From: Nitrososphaerota archaeon | GTDB taxonomy: Archaea > Thermoproteota > Nitrososphaeria > Nitrososphaerales > CADDZS01 | Direction of reading: 5' to 3' | Length of the DNA stretch: 64,000 nt | NCBI GenBank assembly: GCA_021325255.1 | Contig: JAJPHP010000026.1 | Coordinates: forward strand, 1-64,000 | In this document: one piece after another, positions 35,924 through 43,341 of the stretch | Layout of the letters: the number at the start of each line of letters is the position of its first letter | How positions within the stretch are numbered: the stretch's first letter is position 1 | Made by a program: the position numbers and the translations under genes | The notes under the pieces: generated by a model | Databases searched by the model: none | What the model was told of the DNA's origin: nothing | Seen by the model: only the letters and a program-made list of their open reading frames with translations

Positions 35924-36766
35924 ATGTCAGCTCCGATGAAGTATCGAAGCAACTACATTTGGGTCAACGGTCTTAGGACCCACTATCTCGAGGCCGGAGA
36001 TTCTCCGGACGTCCTAGTCATGATTCACAGCGGCGAGTTCTCCGCGTCCGCAGAGTTCAGCTGGGGCAACAACATTGACTCCCTCTCCAGCCGCTTCCAC
36101 GTCTACTGCCCTGATCTCATGGGCTTTGGCGGCTCTGAGAAGATTTACAACTTTGAAAATTCGAACGGCTTTCGGCTCAGGCAACTGCGCGGCTGGATGG
36201 ATTCTCTAGGGATACGCAGGGCTCACTTTGCAGGAAACTCTTTCAGCGCAAACCTGCTTCTGGCACTCGCCGCGGATCATCAATCGCAACAGGGCGCTAC
36301 CTTACCAATAGACAAGATTGTCGCCGTGTCCGCAGGTTACGGTTCAAATCAAGAGGTTCGAAAGGCGCTGAGCGCTTACGTTCCGGATAAGGAAGGCATG
36401 CGCTCACTTCTCAAGATCCTCTTTCACGACGAAAGGTGGTGGACCGATCCGTACTTGGAGCAGCGCTACAGGAGCACTCTAGAGCTCGGAGCTTGGGAGG
36501 CAATCGCAGCTGCTAGGCTCGCCCCGCCGGGAAAGGAGAAACCGTGGAAGGGGGCGGGAGCCTCCACGGATCACACAAAGATAGCAAACAAAGTGCTCCT
36601 GGTTTGCGGAGAATACGACGAGCTCGCGCCGCCAGAAGCTGCGAGGGAAATTCAAAGCAAAATTAGGGGCAGCTCGCTCCACATCCTGCCCAACTCCAAG
36701 CACTGCCCGCACATCGAGCAGAGTGAAAGTTTCAACAAGATTGCACTAGAATTCCTGTCAGAATAG
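35924..36766 (+). CDS. Alpha/beta hydrolase
   Basis: 280 residues. Oxyanion-hole region HSGEFSASAEFSWGNN, nucleophile elbow GNSFS with S106, acid in CGEYDELAPPEAA and His in NSKHCPHIEQSE complete the triad. It resembles meta-cleavage-product and epoxide-type hydrolases. It follows the LLM monooxygenase by 85 bases on the same strand, and a convergent flavin reductase lies next to it; together they suggest oxygenation followed by hydrolysis of an organic substrate (inference). Confidence 0.82.
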   Translation: MSAPMKYRSNYIWVNGLRTHYLEAGDSPDVLVMIHSGEFSASAEFSWGNNIDSLSSRFHVYCPDLMGFGGSEKIYNFENSNGFRLRQLRGWMDSLGIRRAHFAGNSFSANLLLALAADHQSQQGATLPIDKIVAVSAGYGSNQEVRKALSAYVPDKEGMRSLLKILFHDERWWTDPYLEQRYRSTLELGAWEAIAAARLAPPGKEKPWKGAGASTDHTKIANKVLLVCGEYDELAPPEAAREIQSKIRGSSLHILPNSKHCPHIEQSESFNKIALEFLSE

Positions 36767-36806
36767 CAAGTCTGATTTTCGAACAATAGGAGGCAAAAAA
36801 AGCACT

Positions 36807-37307
36807 TCAACTCGAAGGCGTCGAATCAGCCACGGTTGTGAATTGCCTGTTGTGATATACCAAAGGGGGCGAATCGCGGAGCAACTTTACTCCAGTCACC
36901 CTCGCGATTATCAGGCTGTGATCCCCAACGTCGTGGATCTGGTGGTTCGTACACTCCAAGTATCCCAGCGCACCGTTGACTATCGGGTTGTTGTTTGAAT
37001 CAGATGTCGAGCTCAAGCCCCGAAACTTTTCCTCGTGATCTATCTTCGTCGCGAACTTCATCGCAATCGAACTCTGATTTGAGTCTAAAAGTTGTACATT
37101 GAAGGAACGGGCAGACACGAAGGCGCTGTAGGATGTCGCGTCCTTGGCTATGGCTATCATGATGAGCGGAGGAGCAAGCGAAAGCGAAGTGAACGAGCTG
37201 ACGGTCATACCGCGAGGTCTTCCGCCTTCGATGGTCGTGATCAAAGTCACTCCCTGCGGGAATTGGCGCATGAACCGCTTTAGGTTCTCAACAAGTGAGT
37301 TTTCCAT
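36807..37307 (-). CDS. Flavin reductase (HpaC-like, FMN-binding split barrel)
   Basis: 166 residues from the ATG at 37307 (MENSLVENLKRFMRQFPQGV). Family motifs: FPQGVTLITTIEGGRPRGMT, VSSFTSLSLAPPLIMIAIAK, FNVQLLDSNQS, and the DVGDHSLIIARV strand with the conserved D-H. It reduces FMN or FAD with NAD(P)H for a two-component monooxygenase. Best partner candidate is the LLM enzyme at 34.7-35.8 kb. The upstream 16 residues of the longer frame look unstructured. Confidence 0.85.
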   Translation of the reverse strand: MENSLVENLKRFMRQFPQGVTLITTIEGGRPRGMTVSSFTSLSLAPPLIMIAIAKDATSYSAFVSARSFNVQLLDSNQSSIAMKFATKIDHEEKFRGLSSTSDSNNNPIVNGALGYLECTNHQIHDVGDHSLIIARVTGVKLLRDSPPLVYHNRQFTTVADSTPSS

Positions 37308-37632
37308 TGAATCAATTGACCAGGATCTTTGTTGATGCGGAGTTTTCGAGCTCAAATCTTTATTTTCTTATTTAATTGTTCTTGAGAGTCGATAGCTTAC
37401 AACTACGTAATAAAAATTGGAGAATTTCGCTGCGCCATGTACCTTTCTTCGATGGAGCAAGTCTTTTGACTCCCACTGGAATTCGCATTGAACAAAAATG
37501 AGAGAGTATGACAAGTGTAATATGCTAGCGGGAGGACACGCACCTCGCCTCGATTACCTTGCTCTCGCTTTGGGCGCATTTTTTCTCATTTGATTAACTA
37601 ATGAATATAGATAACTCACGGAGAAGCATACA
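37308..37632. other. Divergent intergenic region
   Basis: Between the flavin reductase and the EamA transporter genes. T/A-rich stretch TTTATTTTCTTATTTAATTG at about 37359-37378 could hold the reductase TATA box; GAATATAGATAAC at about 37602-37614 may serve the transporter. Confidence 0.35.
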
Positions 37633-37704
37633 ATATCTACGACCACCACAGCAATTCCCGCTGTCCTCGGACTTCTCTCTTCCCTGTTCTTTGCGGCGTC
37701 AAAC

Positions 37705-38511
37705 GTGCTCGTAAAGCGAGGGCTCGAGGGCTCAAACCCGCTGACAGCCTTCTTTGTAGACATGGTCACCGGCTCTATCCTCTTCACCGCACTGCTCCCA
37801 TTCGTTTACCCCTCGACGAGCTCGTCGATCGCTCTAATGGGTATGTTCTGGCTCGCGGTCTCGGGGATCATCGGCACCACAATCGGTCGCATGTCGCAGT
37901 TTTACGCAATAGATAGGATGGGGGCGGCGATCGCAACTCCGATAGCGAACATGTTTCCCCTGTTTTCCTCTCTCATCGCAATCTTCTTTCTCGGCGAGCT
38001 CGTCACGCTATTCATACTCATCGGGACGTTCCTGACGGTGGCCGGCCTTTTCGTAATCACGATGGGAAGGCAGAAGAGAAGATGGACGAAAAAATACTTG
38101 GTCGTGCCCCTCGCTTCGGCCATATTTTTCGGAGCGGGCGTGGCGCTGCGCAAATTTGGGCTGAATTTGATTCCTGATCCGATTTTCGATGTGGCGATAA
38201 ACGTCTACGCTGCCATGCTGAGCCTTCTTGCGTTTATCGCTGTGACAAACCAGCGTCGAAAAATCAGGATGAACCGGACGAGTACAGTCTTCTTTACGCT
38301 CTCAGGCGTTGCAAACAGCCTCGCCCTGATCGCCTTGTTCGGAGCCTTGAATTTTGGGCTCGTGACAATTGTGGGCCCCCTCTCAGCTATTGCGCCTCTG
38401 TTTGTGATCCTCTTTGCCTTCCTTTTTCTAAAGAGGATTGAAGTCGTCAACAGGAGAATAGTCATCGGGGCTTTACTCATCGTCGCGGGACTAGTGCTCA
38501 TAGCCGCCTAG
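37705..38511 (+). CDS. EamA/DMT-family transporter
   Basis: Ten hydrophobic helices in two EamA repeats, with QFYAIDRMGAAIATPIANMF and NFGLVTIVGPLSAIAPLFVI as the conserved ends of repeats 1 and 2. Likely an exporter of a metabolite or drug. The coordinates begin at the first GTG, but coding sequence continues upstream: IPAVLGLLSSLFFAASN (from about 37651) completes helix 1 in frame. No ATG, GTG or TTG lies in frame between this and a stop at 37612, so the true start is a rare codon (ATA 37633 or ATT 37654) or the 5' end is damaged. Confidence 0.82.
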   Translation: MLVKRGLEGSNPLTAFFVDMVTGSILFTALLPFVYPSTSSSIALMGMFWLAVSGIIGTTIGRMSQFYAIDRMGAAIATPIANMFPLFSSLIAIFFLGELVTLFILIGTFLTVAGLFVITMGRQKRRWTKKYLVVPLASAIFFGAGVALRKFGLNLIPDPIFDVAINVYAAMLSLLAFIAVTNQRRKIRMNRTSTVFFTLSGVANSLALIALFGALNFGLVTIVGPLSAIAPLFVILFAFLFLKRIEVVNRRIVIGALLIVAGLVLIAA

Positions 38512-38646
38512 CACCCTCATCCTTGACTTGATAAACCAGTTGCATTTGGCGGATATTGAGCTGTGTAAGAGAGACGCGCGTCTTTTCCACGGTGGACGAG
38601 TAGTTTGGGGAATGCTGAGATTCAATGAAAGTAATCGGTTTCCTTA

Positions 38647-38688
38647 AATATCACTAGTGATATTACTAATGATATCGCAAGTGATATT
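38647..38688. promoter_or_regulatory. Probable autoregulatory operator of the PadR gene
   Basis: AATATCACTAGTGATATT at 38647-38664 is a perfect 18-base palindrome that overlaps the TATA-like TTAAATA. A second, looser site follows: ATGATATC, 3 bases, then AGTGATATT (38670-38688). The half-site GTGATATT is repeated. Position over the promoter suggests repression by the PadR protein encoded 8 bases further on. Confidence 0.65.
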
Positions 38689-38695
38689 ACAATAG

Positions 38696-39232
38696 ATGAG
38701 CAACAATCCAAGAGCTCAAAGCGTCGTCCCACGCGGTTTCTCAAGGTTCTATGTCCTCTACTTGCTGAAGGAAAAGCCGATGACTGGCAAGCAGATTATT
38801 GACGAAGCAGAGCGACGGTCGAACGGGACTTGGAAGCCCTCACCGGGGCTTGTTTACCCACTACTCGGCAAACTGCTCGGCGAGGAGCTTGTTCAGGAAA
38901 ACGAAGGCGGCGCAGGCTATTCAATCACGCCAAGGGGCGAGAAAGTTCTCGAGCAGTATCTATCAAGCAATCCGGGGTATGAACATTTGCTCACACCCCT
39001 CACGCAGCTTGGCGCCTTGGGCAAGTTCGTGGCTCAGGACATCTCGGATCAGCTGATAACCGTGATGAAGGGTATCAGAGAAAATATCTCAAAGGCGACG
39101 TCAGCGCAGAGAGCGAGGTACAGGGATTTCTTGAGGTCCGAGCTCGAGCGGATAGAAAAAGAGGACGAGAAAGTTGCGAGTGAGGAGAGCAGCAGCTCAG
39201 CAAGCGTCGTTTCTCCTGTGGCCCAAGCTTAA
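38696..39232 (+). CDS. PadR-family transcriptional regulator
   Basis: 178 residues. PadR winged helix: FYVLYLLKEKPMTGKQIIDE, SPGLVYPLLGKLLGEELVQE and YSITPRGEKVLEQYLSS. The C-terminal 70 residues form a long helix typical of the dimerisation arm, with an acidic Ser-rich end. ATG start 8 bases after the palindromic operator, so autoregulation is likely. It might also control the upstream EamA transporter gene, which ends 185 bases before it. Confidence 0.85.
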   Translation: MSNNPRAQSVVPRGFSRFYVLYLLKEKPMTGKQIIDEAERRSNGTWKPSPGLVYPLLGKLLGEELVQENEGGAGYSITPRGEKVLEQYLSSNPGYEHLLTPLTQLGALGKFVAQDISDQLITVMKGIRENISKATSAQRARYRDFLRSELERIEKEDEKVASEESSSSASVVSPVAQA

Positions 39233-39275
39233 AAGTGAAAAAACAGTCTCTATCTTCTTTTTCCTCTCTTCTGTC

Positions 39276-40412
39276 TCAAGTTGCCCCCTTCGGCTCGCCA
39301 TTGCTCCCTTTCTTTCTCGAAGAAACTTGCGTGTCTTTGTCGCCAATCTCGTCCGGCTCTGGAATCGCGGCAAGCGCGGAAATGATAGATACGTCGGTGG
39401 CGAGACTGTCGATCAGATTTCTGGGAAGCGCGTTCCTTAGGTCAGATTCTAACCTTGCCGCCCTAACTTCCGCCTGGATGTAGAGGTCCCTCGGGACCAT
39501 AGCCGAGACCATCGCGAGCAGCTGGTCAAATTGAGCCTTTGGCACGGAGCTGCCCAGCCTTGCTTCGAGCCTTTCAATCTCAGCCTTTGAAGCTTGCTGT
39601 GATAAGAGGTGGGCCTGCGCCAGGGAATCGTACTCGGTTTTGGGAACCATGCTCGCAATTTTGGTCTGAAACTCCTTTATCCTGCTTTCCAGGAGAAGGA
39701 CGAGCTCGTCCCTTTCCTTCGTAACAGACTCGAGTCTTTCTCTCAGATTCTTGTTCTCCGAAGCAACTTTTTGGTAGCGCTGTTCAGCGATCAGGGCCGC
39801 CTCAGCGGCCGCTTCCTGAGAAATTTGAGCCGTTGCTGGTGGTTGAGTAATCTGGAGTTGTTGTTGTTGCGTCGATGATGACACAGTTGATCTTACACCT
39901 GCCTGCGTGATCGTCTCGGCTGCCAGAGGCGGCTGTGATACAGTGCTGCTTTCTGGAGTTCGGCCGGGGCCGGACTCTGTAGCCTCGCTCTTTTGAAATG
40001 GTTTCAAGAGTTTCTTCAATGAGCCGATTCTCTTGGACGCAGCAAGGTCGGTTTCTTCGGAATCAGGCTGCTCCGCGGCCGCTTGAGGAGCAGGCGCGTC
40101 CCTTGAGACAGAACGCGTCTGCTGCATCCCCTCGTAGTTTGGCCCTTGCTGCTGCGCTGTGGCAAACTGGGCAGGAGGATTACTGCCAATCAAAGATTTC
40201 ACTCTTGCCTGATAGGCCTCCGCCTGTCTAGTGTACTGGGCCCACTTTGTGTTATCGCCGGATTCTCTCGCAAGGAGGAGGAGTATATCTACCAATTTGA
40301 TGTAGAGCTTGGCGGCCTCTTCCTTGCTCCCCTCCTTCTCCGCAGCCTGCGCCTGGCCGCTGATGGTCTGGGCAAGCTCCTGCAATTTCTTCATCTTTTG
40401 AGGGTCAAGCAT
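39276..40412 (-). CDS. MIT-like domain plus long coiled-coil protein
   Basis: 378 residues. Residues 1-75 form a three-helix segment, LAQTISGQAQAAEKEGSKEE, AAKLYIKLVDILLLLARESG, WAQYTRQAEAYQARVKSLIG, that closely follows the MIT-domain pattern found in Vps4/CdvC and spastin ('A...A...E..Gd.eeAi.lY..avd.ll..a......k..y...a..y..Rae.L'). A Gln/Ala/Pro-rich linker (75-205) follows, then a coiled coil of about 130 residues (SENKNLRERLESVTKERDEL and on) and an acidic-basic tail. Thaumarchaeota divide with the ESCRT-like Cdv system, so this could be a cytoskeletal or division partner. That role is inference. No enzymatic motif. Confidence 0.7.
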   Translation of the reverse strand: MLDPQKMKKLQELAQTISGQAQAAEKEGSKEEAAKLYIKLVDILLLLARESGDNTKWAQYTRQAEAYQARVKSLIGSNPPAQFATAQQQGPNYEGMQQTRSVSRDAPAPQAAAEQPDSEETDLAASKRIGSLKKLLKPFQKSEATESGPGRTPESSTVSQPPLAAETITQAGVRSTVSSSTQQQQLQITQPPATAQISQEAAAEAALIAEQRYQKVASENKNLRERLESVTKERDELVLLLESRIKEFQTKIASMVPKTEYDSLAQAHLLSQQASKAEIERLEARLGSSVPKAQFDQLLAMVSAMVPRDLYIQAEVRAARLESDLRNALPRNLIDSLATDVSIISALAAIPEPDEIGDKDTQVSSRKKGSNGEPKGAT

Positions 40413-40851
40413 TGAGAGCGCACATTACACCTGCTTTACGCATTTTTCGTGCCACTGGCGTCGCACTCTGAGTTCCAGGGAGGAAGTAAGAGAAATGATG
40501 AGCGGGGGGAGATAGCCATCCCTTTCTCAATAGCGCAGTTTCCCGCCAGAGGCATAGTCAGCACTGAGTATTTGTGAGGACATCAGGAATTTGGCTTAAT
40601 TGAGGGCAGTCAAAGAAAGTAGGTCAACCTGTCAGTCCAGATTGACCACTGTCCGATGGCAAATTGAAAAGTAAAAGCGAATTATCAAATGTAATCACCG
40701 TGTTCCCTTCTTCACGGACAAGCTTCGCTTAGAGAAATATTGTCTAAGATCTTAGAGCGTGCGAACGTACTAGAAGAAAATCCTGTATCAAAAAGTCCAG
40801 CCTCTTTAACTACACTCTATAGCCCCTATCACGCAGTCCAACTTAGAGGAA
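40413..40851. other. Intergenic region, no gene recognised
   Basis: Divergent region between the MIT-like gene and the small plus-strand gene at 40852. A long plus-strand frame runs from 40740 through the next gene but is a shadow with unnatural composition. Confidence 0.35.
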
Positions 40852-41169
40852 ATGTCGCAACGGACTTTGAGCGCGATCGAGCAACAGGAGCAGAAGAGGA
40901 GGACAGGGCGAGCGGAAGAGATAAGGTACACGGTCCACAACCGGGTAATTTACATTGTGGTCTTGGACGGCGAGGGGCGCACGTTTCTCACCCACTTTTC
41001 TCATATCGAATCTGCCGGCGGGAGGGCGCTTTCTCTCAAAGCCTTGAGGATATTCGAACAGGCGAGCGGTCAGGGCTTGGGTTTCCACGACCCGAAGATC
41101 GTATGCATGAGGCCGTCGGAATTCATACACGAGTATGGCAATTATTTTCTTTCGGTCAACCTGACATAG
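40852..41169 (+). CDS. Hypothetical protein (105 aa)
   Basis: ATG start. Reads as a compact alpha/beta protein: RYTVHNRVIYIVVLDGEGRT, FLTHFSHIESAGGRALSLKA, LRIFEQASG, then KIVCMRPSEFIHEYGNYFLS. The mix of strands and helices and lack of low complexity support a real gene. No family recognised. Its codon use is like that of the neighbours. Confidence 0.6.
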   Translation: MSQRTLSAIEQQEQKRRTGRAEEIRYTVHNRVIYIVVLDGEGRTFLTHFSHIESAGGRALSLKALRIFEQASGQGLGFHDPKIVCMRPSEFIHEYGNYFLSVNLT

Positions 41170-41288
41170 CAAGGCATTGAAAGACGTCAAAATAGGGGGG
41201 TCTCTTGGACTCCTTCTTGCCTAACTCAAGGAGGAGGACGCACTCTTTCAGGTGTGCATTGTACCAAGGTAAAGCAAGATACTGCTAT

Positions 41289-41340
41289 AGCTTATCCCGC
41301 CCGCGTGTGCAACGCCATGACTATTGAGAATATATAAAGC
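41289..41340 (+). promoter_or_regulatory. Orphan promoter cassette, copy of the terminase-module promoter
   Basis: Contains CCCGCCCGCGTGTGCAACG and then GACTATTGAGAATATATAAA, with a TATA box (ATATATAAAG). Nearly the same block, with the same spacing, lies at 59439-59489 ahead of the terminase-like genes. Here an IS-end sequence begins 12 bases after the TATA box and no gene follows. Confidence 0.65.
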
Positions 41341-41351
41341 AACGGCAGTTA

Positions 41352-41376
41352 ACTACACTGTGGCCTAATTCCATTG
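41352..41376 (+). mobile_element. Solo insertion-sequence end (25 bases)
   Basis: Begins ACTACACTGTGGCCTAATTC; all 25 bases are identical to the left end of the IS at 48691-48715, in the same orientation. No transposase follows; a dcd fragment abuts the inner side. It looks like the residue of an IS insertion followed by a deletion. Confidence 0.6.
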
Positions 41377-41561
41377 CTTCCTTCGTATAATCTACAGGGT
41401 CAGTCACTTTGAATATATCGCGGACTTTGAAAACTTTGAACTCATTTCCTAGGTGCAAATCAATCGAACCCGCACCTATCTGCTCCTTCCTGAAGGGCTC
41501 TATCTTTCAGCTGCCCCGATTCGACTAGTTCGAATATCTTTTCACCTGATAACAAAGCCAT
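41377..41561 (-). pseudogene. dcd: N-terminal fragment of dCTP deaminase/dUTPase-like gene
   Basis: On the minus strand, ATG at 41561 opens MALLSGEKIFELVESGQLKD then RALQEGAD, like the N-terminus of archaeal Dcd. After a frame break the adjoining frame reads IGAGSIDLHLGNEFKVFKVR then DIFKVTDPVDYTKEA, with the SIDLxLG motif of the family. Loss of 2 bases in a GATATAGG context explains the break. The fragment stops where the IS-end sequence begins; more than half of the gene, including the active-site region, is missing. Confidence 0.7.
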
Positions 41562-41644
41562 TTTGACGAGTGCCAGACTTTGTCCTAACTGATCACGGCC
41601 ATAACTATAATTGCCGCTTTTCATTCAAGCGTACAAAGATAGTC

Positions 41645-42115
41645 ATGTCGCTGAAGCTTGGAAGCATGAAGGTATATAGTTCGGCTTTTGGGCAACGGGG
41701 ACGCATCCGAAGCGAAATGCAGGTGATGGAGAAAATCTTTCACCGCCACTGGAATGGTCCGGATATAGGAAGAACGCGAGGCAGTTCGCACTGCTTTGCT
41801 TCGATCCTGACGCGCCATTACCAAGAGGCTTCGTTCACTGGGTAGTTTACGGCATTCCCGCCGACGTGCCGAGACTTATCGAAGGCCAGTCTCCGGATAT
41901 ATATGTGCCCGGCGTTAACGGAACGGGAAAAGCTGGCTATTATGGTCCTTACCAGCCAAAGGGACACGGAACGCACCACTACTACTTCTGGATCTGCGCA
42001 CTAGACGAATCTCTCGGACCCCATTCAGGTCTGACTGACTATTGATCGGCTTTTAGATAAGATCAGCTCACACATCCTGGAACAGTCACGTCTGGTTGGA
42101 ATCTACGACCGCTAA
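41645..42115 (+). pseudogene. PEBP-family (YbhB/YbcL-like) gene with two frame breaks
   Basis: Three frames read in order give a complete PEBP protein of about 156 residues. Frame 1: MSLKLGSMKVYSSAFGQRGR IRSE. Frame 2 (from about 41719): AGDGENLSPPLEWSG, FALLCFDPDAPLPRGFVHWV, KGHGTHHYYFWICALDESLG. Frame 3 (from about 42035): LTIDRLLDKISSHILEQSRL and VGIYDR. The PEBP signatures DPDAP and HWVVYGIP are intact. The second break is a 4-base tandem duplication (CTGACTGA near 42031). The first is a small indel near 41716. Confidence 0.82.
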
Positions 42116-42177
42116 GCATATTGCAATTAGACATTCCACGGCAGCATTTCCCCAGTTCATTATTAGGCTCAATCCGA

Positions 42178-42939
42178 CTAAACGGAGGCTTGCCCCAGCT
42201 TTGGCTTCATCATTCTCTTTGCACTTCTTTCTTCGGTTCCCAAAGAGCGAGCTATTCTTGCGTATGGACTAATCGCGCGCATTATCTTGATCTCAGCTTT
42301 TCTCAAGTGCTCTTCGAATGTCGACGCTGGTACCTTCAGAAGCGAAGCCATTTCCGCAATAGTCCTATTTTTCGGATATCCGTAGTAACCCATCTCGATT
42401 GATTGGACAAGCGCATCCAGCTGCTTCTGGGTGAGCTCGCCAAAGAAATCAGCCACGGATATAGTCATGGACGACCTTGCGTTTGGCCGAAAGATGCTTC
42501 CATGAGACTCTATTTCGACTTTCCCAAACTTGGAGAGGTTACCAAGAGCTTTGTTCAGATCCTTGGAACTGAATGCCAGTATCTCACAGAATTCGTGTCC
42601 CGCTTTGTATGTTATTGGCATTACGGGAATGCAGTTTGACGCTTCAATTATCGAAACTGAAGAATTGTTTAGAGCACATCTGCACTTTATCACTGCTTCG
42701 AGCGACCTTTCCGAATAGCTCGAGATGTTGATCAGCTTGGCAGAAAGTTTTCTCAACATTCTTTTCAGACTACCCTTAACTTGTTCGATTTCGTCTTTTC
42801 TCTGCGAATTCACTTCGAGTATGTCAACCTGGAGATTGCACCAGCGCGAGATGCTCGCGTCCGGAAACATCTTCGAGAGATTGTTGAAGGGCATGTCATG
42901 TTCCAAGCGGAGTTGAGTCCTGTTCAAAATTAGTATCAT
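42178..42939 (-). CDS. Bat-type HTH transcriptional regulator (HTH_10)
   Basis: 253 residues from the ATG at 42939. The C-terminal domain carries the bacterio-opsin-activator HTH: LTQKQLDALVQSIEMGYYGY, then PKNRTIAEMASLLKVPASTF and EEHLRKAEIKIMRAI. The N-terminal 170 residues are an unrecognised sensor region with several Cys (for example KCRCALNNSS, EASNCIPVMP). An 18-base palindrome covers its start codon, and a TATA-like GTATAAGTA lies 25 bases upstream, so the transcript is probably leaderless and self-regulated. The same palindrome fronts the divergent thiol operon. Confidence 0.8.
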   Translation of the reverse strand: MILILNRTQLRLEHDMPFNNLSKMFPDASISRWCNLQVDILEVNSQRKDEIEQVKGSLKRMLRKLSAKLINISSYSERSLEAVIKCRCALNNSSVSIIEASNCIPVMPITYKAGHEFCEILAFSSKDLNKALGNLSKFGKVEIESHGSIFRPNARSSMTISVADFFGELTQKQLDALVQSIEMGYYGYPKNRTIAEMASLLKVPASTFEEHLRKAEIKIMRAISPYARIARSLGTEERSAKRMMKPKLGQASV

Positions 42940-42956
42940 ACCGTTGTGCAACGGTA
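42939..42956. promoter_or_regulatory. Palindromic operator shared by a redox regulon, site 1
   Basis: TACCGTTGTGCAACGGTA: 8-base perfect arms around TG. On the minus strand it starts at the ATG of the Bat-type regulator; on the plus strand it sits directly upstream of GAATACTTATAC, the likely TATA region for the gene at 43013. A near copy followed by a similar TATA region lies at 46040. Confidence 0.7.
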
Positions 42957-43012
42957 GAATACTTATACTGTTTGGTCAGCCCGTTCTACAAGTACAGAGG
43001 TAATAGAAAGAA

Positions 43013-43297
43013 ATGGGAATCTACCTAGTACAGCACGAGTGGGAAGCGAACAGGTCGAACGAAGTAAAGTCAATAGTGTCTCAAATCATAGAGAATGACA
43101 GGGCGGGCAAACTGCCAGCGGGATACGGACTGCTCGGCGTGATGCTATCAAAGGACGAACCGAGAGCATACTGCGTCTGGGAAGCTGAAAGCAAGAGCGG
43201 CCTCGAGGGGCTACTCAAGTCTGTCAATCCACCAACTAGGAATTCGGTTCAGCCATTCGACGTACTCTACGGCGTGAGCAAGGAAAGTCTTGCCTAA
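43013..43297 (+). CDS. Small ferredoxin-fold-like protein, unknown
   Basis: 94 residues: MGIYLVQHEWEANRSNEVKS, LLGVMLSKDEPRAYCVWEAE and NSVQPFDVLYGVSKE. The layout (strand, helix, strand, 'CVWEA.s', helix) resembles dimeric alpha/beta-barrel proteins such as the DUF3303/DUF4242 group. First gene downstream of the palindromic operator and followed 44 bases later by the disulfide oxidoreductase gene, so it is probably the first gene of the thiol operon. Confidence 0.65.
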   Translation: MGIYLVQHEWEANRSNEVKSIVSQIIENDRAGKLPAGYGLLGVMLSKDEPRAYCVWEAESKSGLEGLLKSVNPPTRNSVQPFDVLYGVSKESLA

Positions 43298-43341
43298 CGC
43301 CTTCTTTTTTGGATTAACAAAAGAAAGGAAATAAGATCACC

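Noticed and set aside
40740..41180. Long open plus-strand frame overlapping the 105-codon gene
   Set aside because: Its product is rich in Arg, Gly and Glu with no fold-like pattern; the frame from 40852 is far more protein-like.
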